A DNA stretch of 64,000 bases, from positions 1 through 64,000 of the forward strand of contig ML976796.1 of NCBI GenBank assembly GCA_010015655.1, in the 5' to 3' direction. Source of the DNA: Bimuria novae-zelandiae CBS 107.79 (taxonomy: Eukaryota > Ascomycota > Dothideomycetes > Pleosporales > Didymosphaeriaceae). Every line of letters starts with the position of its first letter. Position 1 is the first letter of the stretch. A model generated the notes under the pieces. It was not told the DNA's origin. It did not search any database and saw only the letters and a program-made list of their open reading frames with translations. Below, piece by piece: positions 32,936-45,357 of the stretch. Both the position numbers and the translations under genes were made by a program.

Positions 32936-33104
32936 GAGATTCGCAAGAATCGCTAGAGATTTGCAAGGATCGCTAGAGATTTGCAAGGATCGCTAGAGAT
33001 TCGAAAAAATCGCTAGAGATTCGAAAAAATTGCTAGAGATTTGAAAAAATCGCTAGAGATTTGCAAGGATCGCTAGAGATTCGCAAAAATCGCTAAAGAT
33101 TCTA
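32936..33104. repeat. 20-bp tandem array of short hairpins (~8 units)
   Basis: About eight copies of GAGATTCGCAAGAATCGCTA with an exact 20-bp period. Each unit can fold as a 5-bp stem (GATTC/GAATC) with a 4-nt loop. Variants change the stem and loop by transitions (TTGCAAGGATC, TCGAAAAAATC). It is too regular to be RIP debris. Confidence 0.85.
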
Positions 33105-35655
33105 TAAGCTACACATGATGTGCCAACGAATCCCCAGAAGGCTGCAGAACTCACACTAATATCTATAATTAAGGAAAAGACACCATCTGCTGGCAGCCGT
33201 TAACCCAATCCTCTAGTCAAAATACCTATTAAACGTCACACTTAAGCTAGATAACTATAGTTTTTATTATAAGACGAAGAATAGTATGCCCAGTCTTTAG
33301 CTTCTTAATTCAGTCCTAGAAAAAGTCCCTTTGCCGCTTGCAAGATACAGGCTTAGAAGTAATACCTTCTTATGCATCCGCGTTAGATAGCTTGCTAACA
33401 AAGATTAGTAAAAATATATCTTCTATAGACTAAAGTCGACACTAGTACATTAATGGCATACGCCGTGTACATCTAATGCATGCCTTATAAAATGTTCTAT
33501 CCTATCTAGCTTCTTAGAACAGGAAGGGTGACGGCATTTAAACTTACCCTAATACTAGGGATCCTTAAAATATACTATAACGTGCTTCTTAAGAACGTCT
33601 TTTCGCGGTATATAGCGCATGCGCCTTTCGTACGAGAGCTCCTCTTAACCTATATAGAGAAGATATATAGGGTGTGGAAGGATTATTAGGTATAAATAAT
33701 AAGACTAAGCATTAGCGACTCCTTCGCTTCTAAATACAATAGGCTTAACCCTCTCGAATCTAATATTCAGCCCTGTAGGCTTAGTTATGGGCCCACCTGC
33801 TCTTAAGGATAACACCAAATTTTCTTTAGAATCTACCTTTCGTTTGCAAGCCTTTGGGCGAGGGGTTTCTTAGAGGCAGTATAGTTAAGCCAGAGTATAA
33901 ATATATTAGACGCGAGCTAGATCGTTCTTAAAAGGCTTAAAGAGTATGTTAGCTATAATAGAACGCTCTCAGAGTTCGAATTCTAGGATTAGTAGAGTAA
34001 GGATCTTAGTTGCAGGTTTCCTACTAAGCTACTCCCTAATCTTAATAGCATTAATTAAGTCGTGGAACGTTTAAATCGCCTCTTTTAAGCGCTCCCTACG
34101 TAACTTCTCCGTAGTGCTACTAATCCTACGGCTGGTCGACTCGTAGTCTGCGTAAAGCGAAGTTCCTCGAGCCTAAACAAGTGGCTAAAAGCCTTGTGTA
34201 TATAGCTCGTGCTTATAATTATCCCTTTCCTTGCAAAGTGCTATAAGCAGCGGGTGGTTACGCACCTCCTCTTATTACTTATTATCTAGTTTAACTAGCG
34301 CACGCCGATCTCGTGATAAGCCTATTCTTATAATAGACTAAACTAGGTTATTTTAAGACAGTGTACTAAAATAGATTAATTGGAAGTCGCGTGCGATGTG
34401 CGTTAGTGTATAGTATTTTTTATAGGTTTCGCTGCTATGACCTATAGTCTAGTTTCGGTTTGTGGTAGGAAGAGCCTCTAGCAACGTCTATTAGCTTTAG
34501 TATAAAGAACTAAGTTATTCGCAAGGGTCGCCTACTATTAATATTATCCTTAGAAGCTCGTCGTAGCTAGTAAAGCTTAACGTTTTCTTTAAATCCTGCA
34601 ACGCGCCCTAGTCGGACGAAAATTTCCTAATATTTCTAGTAAGGGAACGCTAATGGTAGAAGGGCGCGGCTACCTTTTACTGTACTTTGAATATTATAGA
34701 AGAAAGGCTTATCTAGCTTGTCCTTCTTCTATTTAATGCGGAGAACCTCGCGTTCTGCTGGTATCTTAAGATCGAAGATTTGCTAAATAGTAGAAAAACT
34801 ATCGTGGAATGCATCCTGCCTAAAGCCGATGGCTAGTAAATAAGACACTATATAGTACGCAGGCAACTCCTCGAGGTAAAATGTAAACTTCTTTCTAAAG
34901 GGCAAATAACAAGTTAACGAGGCACGATAATCTTTATAGTGTAACCTACGGTGTTCCATCTCTCTCCTTGTTCTTGACGTGCACCAGGTTTACGTTCGCT
35001 ATAAGAACGCTTTATCTAGGATCCGTAAGACTAGGGACCTTTATAAGTAATATATTCTTAAAGTAGAGTGCTTTGTTACTTCCTTTATTACTTGCACTCT
35101 TAATAAGCGCTCCTAGTCGTGTAGCGGTAGCTATACTTAAGAGGAGGAGGGCTAAAATCTGCACGCGAATAAAGCCGTGCAATAGCTTTTTATTATCTAC
35201 CTAAAGAGCATGCAGGATAGTAAAGAGGTCTTAGATATATATGGCTAGCTTGCCCTTCTTCGACCTGTCTAGTTAGAGCTCTAGTAACCACTGCATTAGG
35301 TTAAGGATTAATTACTAATTAGGGGATTATAAGGCCTAACGAACTCTGCGCACATCTTTAAGGACCTTATTAGTTATTATATAGCCTACAACTTAATTAT
35401 AATATATACTAATTTATTTCTAATAAGCTTTAATTGCACTTTCCTTCTTAATTTAGGAATACTTTATTCGCTATTCTAGATACGTCTTAAATACGGCTGG
35501 GTCGCATTTGCGTAGCTAGTCCTCTAAAGACAGCCCCGTTACTTCCTAGACTATAAGGCAGTATCTGAGCATTGTTAGTCTAAGTTATATAAATAACCTT
35601 AGTAATACTTGCCTTTTCTAGAATTAGCTTTCCGTCTTCTATAGTTTCGTCGTTC

Positions 35656-35831
35656 TGTTAGATGTCACGTCTTAATGGATGTCCTGATGATTCGGGGGGT
35701 TGAATTAATGTATTGGGTTGTTCTTTTTGTCTACGGGGTTCCCTCGGCAGGTTCTGTGTGTTCTCGGTTAATCCTTGGCCTTTTTCGGGCTACCCCTAAT
35801 CCTCCGAACTTGATATGCTTTTTATCTAACA
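35656..35831 (-). repeat. Copia 3' LTR
   Basis: 176 bp, starts TGTTAGATG and ends TCTAACA on the plus strand. Confidence 0.95.
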
Positions 35832-38800
35832 CACCCCCTCAGCTTGGAGCCGTTCAAGCCATGGCCAAGGTTATTAGACGAGGGTGAGGTTATTAAGCTA
35901 GTCTTAAATCTCCTCTAAAGGTGCTTTATTAGCTACCTTTTAATCCCTTACCTCCACCAGTCCCAGTTGCTTTAGGAAGTTCTGCCACTAATTTACTAAG
36001 AGTGCTTTAGTTAAGCCGTCTGCAATTATCTCTATAGATTTAGTGTATTCTACCTTTATCCTTCCCCTGGTTACTTCCTGTCGGAGCTAGTGGTTATGTA
36101 TATCGACGTGTCGAAGCTTCGTATGCAGCTTCGAGATCTCCTACGTTACTAGCTAAATAGTTTGCTAGTTGTTACATTAGATTATAATAGTAGGGCTAGG
36201 TAGCTTAACTTTCAGTTCCTCTATTAATCTTAATATAAAGATAGCTTCCTTTGCGACTTGCGCTAGAGCAAGGAGCTTAGCTTCTATAGTTAACGTAGTA
36301 ACAGTGTCTTGTTTGCTTGCACGCCATGTAATAAGGCTATTAAATAGCTTAATAGCGTAGCCTTGCGAGCTCTTACGGTCTAGAGTGTTGTCTATAAATA
36401 AGGCATTACTTACTACTTATAAGGATTTGCCTCCTCTAAGTTAAAGTGTCTTTTACTTTATTTCGTTAAGGTACAGCAGGGCTTGGTCAGCCGCATAATA
36501 ATGTTCTAGACTAGGATTTAATAAGAATCTCGCCAGCCTTAAGGTTGCGAATATAATATCTAGTTAGGTACTAATAGCTGCATATAGGAGTGATCTAATC
36601 TTACGTTGGTATTTATTAATCTTTGTAAGCAAAGCTAGCCCTTCTCTTAGCTTAAGCTCCCCTATGCCCATTAGGGTGTCATGTCGGATTGTTTAGTTAT
36701 TAACCAGCCAACTAATTTTGTTACAGTATGCGGCCTAGGAGAGTTAAATAAGTTAGTTCTACTAATCTCTAATTACTTTAATTCCTAGGAACTATAGTAG
36801 GTCTTTTTTGCCTGTTATTAAGTATTTCTTCCTAAGTTATTCTACGACTTACTAAGCTTGGCTAGCTTTGTCTCGGTGGTGCGCAATAATAATATTGTCT
36901 ACGTAAAAGAAGATAATAATACTATCCTTAATTATGTAGTATAGCTTATAGGGCATGGTCTAGAAACTAAACTTAATAAGCGTAGCTATAAACTCTTTCT
37001 ACTAAAGAAGTAATAAGATTCGTAGTCCGTAGAGTGCCTTCTAGACTTTAAGGATAGTACTAGGTTTTTAATATCCAGGCGGCATGCGCATGTAGACTTC
37101 TTAATCTAGTAATACGTATACAAACGCGTTAGTAACGTTATATTATATAAGTTCGAGGTTATATTTGGCAGCAATTGCCATAAGTAAGCGGAAGGATCTT
37201 CCGGCTAATATTGCTACGTAGGTGTCCTAGGAGGTTATATTACGTTATTAGTCTCCTCTAACTACCAGTCGCGCTTTGCACTTAATAAACTAGTAATATT
37301 TATTAAACTTATATACATACACCTACATGCAGTCTAGGATTTATTAGCCTATTACCTTTACTGTCTTGTACGGTACTTCTATCCAGGATTAGGTAATTCT
37401 GTAACTGTCCAGATACGATTGCTGCGCTTCCCGGAATAATTCTCCCATTAGATATTAGTCAAGGTCCGTTTTATAAGTGGGTGGCAGAGGTAACTATAAT
37501 TAGTGAATCTTAACGCCCTTCGCTAGTAGTCTTTTTATCTAGGCTTTGTCGATTGTATTCCTGTTATGTTTTCCGACCCTTCCTGCTTCCGTTCCTGCCA
37601 TGAAAGCTGCTGCCCAGGGGACTATCTTAAATAAAGTAATCTTAGGTAGGTTTATATTTTCCCCTATTATTAGCTATGCTAGCAGAGCTGCAGGTAGTAG
37701 AGTTAAAGGTAGTATTAGGTAGTAATCTCTAATCTTCCTTCCTTAATAGTAGCCCGGTAGGTCTACTTCGTCCTCTATAGGTAATTTGTTTTCTGCGACA
37801 TCGTCTTCGTAGAATAATTCGGTTTCTAGTTAGTGCACTAGTGGTGGTAGCTTAATTATCTTAATATGTGTAGCTATCTCGGCCAGCGTATTATACATAA
37901 CGTTGTCTATTAGATCCTCTATCTTCCCATTAAAGATTATATTTTTATTAAATACGACGTCTCGCGTGCTGATGACCTTAGCTAGCGTTAGTATCTATAT
38001 TTAGTAAATGTTTAATAACTAGTATCTAATAAGGTATCTAATCCATGCTTTAGGGTCGAGTCGTTATAGTCTTAATTTTCCATAGTAGGTATCGTTTATT
38101 ATAGCGAATGCTTTGCATCCGTACGCCTTCAGGTAGGCTAAGTTTAGTTTCTTAATAGACGTAACAATCCTATTAGCTAGTAATACTCGTGTAAAGAATA
38201 TCTTGTATAGTGTTTTCCAGTTGTTCGTGTAGTTTGGCGTTCGATTATATAGATACACTCTAGCTCTTATAATTTCAGGCTAGAGTTCCCATAGAAGGTT
38301 TACGTCTAGACGCATTACGCGAGATTTTTCTTTATTTACGCCCCCTAAGCGTTTAGCGCCACCGTTTTAAGCTTGCGTGTCTAGTGCTAAAGGCTTAATA
38401 ATTATGCCTAGGCTTTTCAGCCACCGCTCGACTTTAGGTTTAACTGTGGTAATCTCATTGTCTGTTTTAATAACTTTTAGAGTGATGTCATATTGGTTCT
38501 TAAGAAATCTAAAGAAGATTATTAATGTCTTAATAATTAATCTTGCTATTCGGTTATCCGTGAAGTAGAAGTCCCATTAGAGACCGGAATATCTGTCCGT
38601 AATAAGCATCTGGCTCTTCTCTTTGTTAAACAATAGTAATTCGTAGGTGTAGAAATTAATAGAAAGCCTTTCTGCGGATCCTTACTTATTAATCCTAGGT
38701 GCGCGGCTTATCTGCCTTCGCATCTTTACTCTTCCACATAAGTTACACTCTACTATTATAATTCCCTTAACGCGCACCCCCTTAGCTCGCTACACTAGGT

Positions 38801-40688
38801 GCTCGATTGCGGCAGGTCCTGGATAACCAAGCCTTTTATACCATAGGAAGGCTAATGCTCTTTAAGGTCGTTATTACGTTTAAGAATTATAGGAATATGT
38901 ATAGTGCGCTGCATAGTGCACAGGTTAGTGTTCTAATACTTATTATTTATAAATTTTAGTGAGCTCTCTAATAGTTGTTCTATTTAGTCGCTTTAGGGTA
39001 GTGGGCTCTAATTAGGTATCCTACCAGAATCTCTTCTGCCTCAGCACTTGGAAGGAGACTAGGTTATATAACATGTCTAGGCATATTACTACATTATGTA
39101 GTACTAGTCTTTTAGCTCCCTGTTTGTGTTTTAGGTTTAAGATAATAGTTCTATATCCTTTTACCTAGATTTAAGTGTCGCCTGCCTATATAAAGTCGCC
39201 TTGTGTAGGTGGCTAATAGTTCTAAATCTAATTAGGGTCGTTCGTGATATAGCACGTTAAGCCCGAGTTAAGGATAAAAGAACGCCAAAGAGGATAGTTA
39301 AATTAGTCTATAGTAAAGGTCGCAGAATAGGCGGCTTGCACCTTTAAAATCTATCTTCTATTTAGTTACTAATTAGTAATCTCTAGAGTTAGGGTATAGG
39401 AATTCTTAAAGGATAGAGTCTTAGTTCTAGGTCTACTTTAAGCTCTTAGTAGACTTTGAAAATCGGCATCGTGCTCTTGTTTCAGAGTAACGTATTTAGC
39501 TATTCTTAGGTTTGGCTCCCACTATTCTAGTGCTTTGTCCGGGTAGAGATAAAAGTATTCCCTAATAAGGTGTCTCATATCGCAGGCTAGGCACTTGGCG
39601 GTTTTATTAGTGCCTACTTTAGCAGGTTTACCACGATTAGCGTCCGCTTTAGCGGAGTTACCACTACCTTGTTAAGGGTTTAAAGAGCTTAAAGGTGCAC
39701 GATCATCATCCTTTATAGCTATACGTTAATGTTGGGGTCTACCCTATTTTATACCCTAAGAGTTTCTTATTTCTGTATATTAGGGATCCCCTTGCATGCT
39801 CTAGGCAGCTTGGCTACTTTTAGCAAGATAAGATAAGTCTTCCGTTATAAACGCTGCTTTTTAGCTTCTATTTCGCGTTATCGGATAATTTAGCATTATA
39901 TATTCTCGGAAACGTCCTATCATGTCCTTTTAGTCTATGCCAGGTAGGTCCTTTCTATTTAATTAGAAGGTTGCAGCCTATACTAGAGCTATCTTATTTA
40001 CTACTAATATAAAGTCTACAGCCACAGGATTGAATTATGTGGTATTAGACACGTTTAGTGTCTTGGCCTTTGTTGCGGCATAATTGTATTTAGTAAGCTA
40101 TGTGTCCTAGTTATTTACTATGCGTAGAGGCTTTAATAAGCTATAGTATCGCTGTCGCGCTTGCTCTTGTTCGAACTTAGAGATAACTCTTACTTTTACT
40201 TTTAGCTTTATAATCTATTCTTTAATAGTAGTATCTAGGAGACAGCAAGTGCGTTGTAGATGCGGTACTACTAATAACTAGATAAATACTACGATCTGCT
40301 GCAAACTTACGACTTTGGTCTTATACTTTATGTACTATATCTTGTATTTCTCCATCTAGAGTTTATAGAGGTCTAAATCCTCTTTATAGCTCTTTAGTCT
40401 AGCGGACGAAAGTTTAGATAGTCTTAATAGTAAGACGCCGTCTAGAAGGGTTGCGGCTGGCGTATAGTCTACCGTCTTAGGTAGCTCGGGCTCAAATAGC
40501 TCCGTAAGTAGGGTAATCGCTAAATTAGGGTTAACTTACGCCTATGTATTATATGCGACGCAGCGGGCTTGTAGTTAGTTAAGCTAGCTATAGTATTTAG
40601 TGTTATCGCGAAGAATAATCGTTCCGTTAGTTTAATTTAGGTTTTAGGTTGCCATTTTCGCTCTTGTTAAGGCAGTAAGACTCTTAAT

Positions 40689-40864
40689 TATTAGATATTA
40701 CGTCTTAATAAATGTCCTGATGATTTAGGGGGTTAAATTAATATATTAGGTTGTTCTTTTTGTCTACGGGGTTCCCTCGGCAGGTTCTGTGTGTTCTCGG
40801 TTAATCCCCGGCCTTTTTCGGGCTACCCCTGATCCTCCGAACTTGATATGCTTTTTATCTGACA
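40689..40864 (-). repeat. Copia 5' LTR
   Basis: 176 bp. The terminal TG has become TA (TATTAGATATTACG), a RIP-type transition, and the CA end is kept. Confidence 0.95.
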
Positions 40865-41518
40865 CGTTCTATTAGAGTGTCTTAGTTTCGCTGGACCTTG
40901 CTTCTAATAATAGGCTATTCTCTCTAGTATCGTAACCACTTTAGAACCTAGTAGATCCCGCTCTCTATCCCGTTCTATATCTAAGCTAATACCGCTGTCT
41001 CTATAACTATTAGTTTCTGCGTCCGCTGGTGATCTAGCATCCGTGTCTAAGGTTAAGTGTGTAACTAGTTCGAGATCTTCCTCACAGACAAAGCTAGAGC
41101 CACAGTCTAACGAGGGTGTTACGGGGGGTGACGGGTTTTTATAGATTAGCACGGCGATTAAGGTAAGAGGATTATTACGGCATTGTCTCTTCGTTCTACT
41201 CGTAGCAATAGTAGAGACCGCTGCAGGCACGGCGCGGGAGGTGCCAAGTCTGCGGCTGCGTCAAGCCATCGTCGCCGCGTCGCGAGCAGGTTGGCGAGGT
41301 CGAGGAAGGCGGCTGGATGCGCGAGGTATGCGTTGCAATGGTTGCAATGGTTGGATCTGTAGGGGAGAAGGCCTGGTAGGAGGGTGATTTATAGGGTTGT
41401 TCTGACAGAGGCCTGCGGAGCAGAAAGTGGAGGGTCATCGTGCCTAACGTTAGTCCAGCGGCGTTGCTCGCGGCGGCGCTTGCCCTCGAGCACGGTGATG
41501 AGGAGAGGTATCGGTGCT

Positions 41519-41617
41519 TTGCAAAAGACCGTCCCGACCCACTCTGGGCGCTTGTTAGGTAATCGCTTCCCCACTTTCATTGTCGCTCATACAAAATTAT
41601 ATGAGAGACGATGTAAT
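41519..41617 (+). repeat. Inverted-repeat arm (left) of an uncharacterised element
   Basis: About 100 bp beginning CTTTGCAAAAGACCGTCCCG and ending GACGATGTAAT, matching 45232-45357 in inverted orientation apart from one ~25-bp indel. Confidence 0.75.
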
Positions 41618-41641
41618 TAAGGAAATTACACTAACTTTTCT

Positions 41642-43000
41642 TATTACTAGAGTTCTGTATAGTATGCTAATTAATCCTAGGAGGCCTATAAGCTATAGAC
41701 TATAGGCGTTAATAGTGCAGGCGATTATTAAGCGCATAAAGGCAGGGCAAAAAAACCACGAGATTTATAGATCTCTTAGAGTTAACACTAAAACTGTGTA
41801 GAAATACTAACTTAATCTAGAAGCGTTTAGTTAGCCATACCCTCTACGATATGTTAAAATTGGTCAGCCACTATCGCTGCGTTAATGCTATAAAGACGCC
41901 CTGTTGGAGTTCCTACGGGGTAAACCTACGGCATATCTTGATGAGATACAGGCCTTCTTGTGCGACGACTTCGACTTACAGGTGTTAATAGCCACTATTA
42001 CGAGATTTCTCGCTAGTATAAGGTGGAGTCGAAAAGCTGCGTTAAAAGCTACTAGGGAGCGCTATAAAGGCCTCCGTTAGGTATTTCGTACACGCTGCTA
42101 ATAAATATATAAACTAGAGTAGGTTGTTTGCCTCGACGAGAGCGCCTGTAATAAGAGAACTAGCAATAAAAAGTATGCCTAGTTACCTGTAAACACGCCA
42201 ATAGACGTATAATACTTAGCGTAACGTATAGAGAGGTGGAGCTTGCTCCCTACTATAGATGTAGATAGTTACGTTAATTATGTCCTATACTAAGGAGTAA
42301 TTACCGCAGATTTAATAGAGGAGTTTTTAGCGAATAAAGTACTCCCTTATTATAATCCTTAGCTAGGTAAACAATTAGTAATAGTCCTTAATAATGCCTC
42401 TATCTATAGGTTAGAAAAGATCGTCTTATTATACGCGGAGGCGGGCGTTGTACTTAAATATTTACTACTATACTCGCCGGATTTTAACCTAATTAAGTAG
42501 ACCTTTAAGGCGTTAAAAAACTAGATAAAAAAGCACTACGAACGCGCTTATACGTATAAGGATTTTGCCTACTTCTTAGAGGAGGTAGTATAGAACGTAT
42601 ACTATAATTAGGCAGAATCCGCGCAAGGATTCTTTAAGTTCTATAGGTAGGTGCTATAGGTGCTAGATAAGGCATAACACTAAAGGATTAGTGTCTGCGA
42701 TAATATTACGGAGGTTACTAAAAGTTGCCCGCTATTATCTAAAACTTTAGCTTTAATAGCTAGAGAAGGTGTAACTAATATCGCTAAATTAATTAATATT
42801 ATCTATTTTACGATATCTGTTATGGGTAAAGAGTTATAAAGGGAAAGATGTTATTGGCGTAGACAAAGTATAGTGTTTTTAGCAGGTCTTAGCGCCTCTA
42901 TAAGTAACTTTATTACTAGACAGGCGCGCGTACGCGTGGACTTAGTTAAATTTTAATTAGAAAATGGCCTGTGCGTAGTATACAGAACCTCTCTACTAAT
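41642..43000 (+). mobile_element. Tc1/mariner-type DNA transposon with DDE_3 transposase, RIP-decayed
   Basis: Ends share an AGAG(G)TTCTGTATA-type inverted repeat (about 41648 and about 42995); exact edges are uncertain. The plus strand encodes an HTH part (IVQAIIKRIKAGQKNHEIYR) and a DDE core: VVCLDESACNKRTSNKKYA (first Asp), VIVLNNASIYRLEKIV (normally D-N-A-S-I-H; the catalytic Asp reads Asn) and LLLYSPDFNLIK (third acidic region). It then ends in a CENP-like helical tail. Several TAG/TAA stops interrupt it. Confidence 0.8.
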
Positions 43001-43586
43001 ATTGCCAGCTCTCTACACTAAATTATCTCTCTTCCTACGCAACCTCTCACGCTGTTTACGCTCTTAATCCTCTCTATATACGTCTACGGCACCCTCCTTA
43101 TCGCTCTTTGTAAGTCTATTATACCTAGATCGCCACCGAATCGCCATCCTGCGGAGGCGGAGGAGTAACGGCACCGGCAACATGAAATACTGCTCCTATA
43201 CGGCGTATAGCATCCCCGCGTTAGACGGATCTATTAGTATATTAAGGTTAATTTGCCCTTATTAAATAACGTTATTAAATACCTAATTAACTTTAGGCAG
43301 CTCTCTAGTTAGTGCTTAGTCTTTTTACTAGTTAAAGAAGTGCCGAGTTTAATAGGCAAGCTCTACTATGTTTCTATAAGTTAAGTCTTATTATACTAAC
43401 GTTAAAGAGCTCCCTAAGGTCGCAGACGGCGTCTTAACCTGTTACTACTAGCTAATAATTTAACTCTATGCTAACTAGCTTATAGAGAGAGAGCTAGCAG
43501 CGATAACCTTTATAAAGTCGTCTATATTAAGCTTAGATCTGGCACCTTTTTTAGCTGATTTCTGCGACGCCTTCTCCTTTACAGAC

Positions 43587-44023
43587 TGTTAAGTCCCCAA
43601 AAGGATAGCTAATCCCTAAGGGGTTAGGGTTGGTTCTCGGGCAGGAATACTGGTAGGACGGGAGAGGTTGTAGTGATAGCTTGCGCTTGTCACTGGGGCG
43701 TTAGTATCGAAGGTGTGTACAGCACAATCAAATCAACAAGGTTGCTTACTCAGATCCAAACGATAGATTGATAAACAAGATTGAACACGAATGTCATAAG
43801 GGCATTCGTGTGGGTTTATATACAAGAGGATTTCTGTACCATCCAAAGTTTTGTTGCCATCCATGGCTGGTGTCGCCATCCATGGCTGGTACTGCCATCC
43901 ATGGCTGGTACAGCCTTGGCTGGATGGTACATCACGTGACCTCGGTTGCGCAACCCCACCAAGTGTCACCCCCGCTGAGGGCCCGTTGGTCCTCCGCGTC
44001 CCATACATGTTCAGATCCTAACA
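43587..44023 (+). repeat. Solo Gypsy LTR (subfamily A)
   Basis: 437 bp, TGTTAAG...CCTAACA, with a perfect 5-bp target duplication CAGAC (43582-43586 and 44024-44028). It contains four tandem CCATCCATGGCTGGT-type boxes. Related to 58258-58676 and, in its first ~200 bp, to the LTRs of the Gypsy element at 47964-56534. The absence of an internal region indicates LTR-LTR recombination. Confidence 0.95.
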
Positions 44024-45231
44024 CAGACCTCTCTCTAGCTAGCGAGAGACTTAGGCGTATATTGTTATGTAGCTCGTTAACTATACACCTGCCCTTTATT
44101 ATATCGCGCGCCTATGCCGCCACTATAGTACTACTCGCCAGGTAATAGTTTTTAAAACAATTAGGTTACCTAGGCGTACGTTTAACCCAGCACACGTACG
44201 AATAGTTGCTATAGTAGGTATCCTAGCATTGCCATTAATTACGTATAGCGACTATAAGGCCCTCGCTAACAGTAGTATGTGCGAGGACTTTTAGCAGATT
44301 ATATAACTAGCGCTAAGTTGCGATAAGTTGCAACAGAGAGCTCTAAGAGCTTTATAAGCTAAATACCCCCCTATTACGCGTCTAATTATTTTAGCTAGTT
44401 TCTAGCTCTAACAGCGTTAAATTAAAGTTAATATAAGTTATCTTAGTAATAGACTCCTCCTTTAACTCGTACGCGCGCTCAACGACCTGTATAAAGATAA
44501 CGCTATTACCACGTTTAAGAGACTACGTAAGTCTCTATCGCTTAGGTATCTATAGTATATATACAATCGCGGTTAAGTTTTTTACCACAGTTTTAATAGG
44601 GGGAGTTGACTCTAAGAGGTCTTGTATAATATTGTCTACCTACTACCAGAGCTCTGCACAGAAGTACGTATATATCTTTATTTTAGTATTAAAATTAGTC
44701 TTAACTTCCTCCTTACGTAGGAACGCGCGCTAGCGGCAGGTAACGTATAGCTTAACTTTATATAATTCTAGTAATTTGTTAAATACCCCCTTATTACACG
44801 TTTAGCTATTATTATTAATCTCTAGCAGCGGCGTTAGCGCGTTAACTTTACTAAAAATTAAAGCCTGCTTGTCGTTATTAAATACCCCCCTATTACGTAA
44901 ATGCTCTTTCTCTAGCAACGTAGGTCTTTAAGCTAACTAAGGTTCTTCGTCCTTGGGGTAATTATTAACGTATATATAAAAGTCGTCGTCGTTAACGCCC
45001 TCTGGCAGAGGTTGTTCCTCCTCTGTAGGTCCTTCCTCCTCTATGCCGGCAAATCGTACAACGGCCAGGGGTGCCCTTGTTAATAGGGCTTTTTTTAGCG
45101 CCCTGCGCTTCCTCGGAGGGTTGTAGCCAGCGTTAAACACCTGTTTTGCCTTCCTTTTGCGGGTACTCAGCATGATACATTTACTACACGGCAACTGACT
45201 GCCTTTATACACCTCGTAGAAAGTTGATTTT

Positions 45232-45357
45232 CCTGTATTACATCGTCTCTTATATAATTTTAGGTGTAGGGCGATGAAAGCGGGGAAGCGATTACCTAAA
45301 AAGCGTGCAGCCACTCAGAAACTCGCCCCAAGTGGGTCGGGACGGTCTTTTGCAAAG
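45232..45357 (-). repeat. Inverted-repeat arm (right) of an uncharacterised element
   Basis: Inverted partner of 41519-41617; it keeps a ~25-bp segment missing from the left arm. Confidence 0.75.

Larger units (their letters stand above)
35656..40864 (-). mobile_element. Ty1/Copia LTR retrotransposon, 5.2 kb, RIP-inactivated
   Basis: LTRs of 176 bp at 35656-35831 and 40689-40864, with a perfect 5-bp target duplication CGTTC at 35651-35655 and 40865-40869. The polypurine tract (AGCTGAGGGGG on the minus strand) lies next to 35831, so the element reads on the minus strand. Gag starts near 40660 (ATGGCAACC with a TNGTIILRDNTKYY-like frame). The integrase C-terminal region is at 38258-38064 (NRTPNYTNNWKTLYKIFF, then LAYLKAYGCKAFAI). 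The reverse transcriptase lies around 36900, with FYVDNI replacing the usual YVDDI box. Stops are frequent at Gln/Trp codons. Confidence 0.95.
33430..41230 (-). pseudogene. DUF3435 tyrosine recombinase with C2H2 tail (Starship-captain-like), RIP-decayed and split by Copia
   Basis: Two minus-strand pieces, 41230-40870 and 35650-33430, flank the Copia element. The first holds an N-terminal part (TPSLDCGSSFVCEEDLELV, RSPADAETNSYRDSGISLDI). The second, read across several frames and many TAG/TAA codons, holds the DUF3435 pattern: KKGKLAIYI, ILALLLLSIATATRLGALI with the box-I Arg (~35115), LVHVKNKERDG, FTFYLEELPAYY, GFKENVKLYQLRRAS with the second Arg (~34570), and ETYKKYYTLTHIARDFQ with the candidate nucleophile Tyr (~34425). 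Near 33530-33450 lies a C2H2 finger (FKCRHPSCSKKL, RIEHFIRHALDVHGVCH). DUF3435 proteins include the captains that move Starship elements. This copy cannot be functional. Coordinates are approximate and the start codon is unclear. Confidence 0.75.

Noticed and set aside
32936..33104. CRISPR-like regular repeats
   Set aside because: The units are contiguous 20-bp tandem copies with no unique spacers, in a fungal genome; it is a minisatellite.
41384..41620. Plus-strand frame ending in an inverted-repeat arm
   Set aside because: Its conserved part is just the inverted-repeat arm shared with 45232-45357, so it is counted as repeat and not as a gene.
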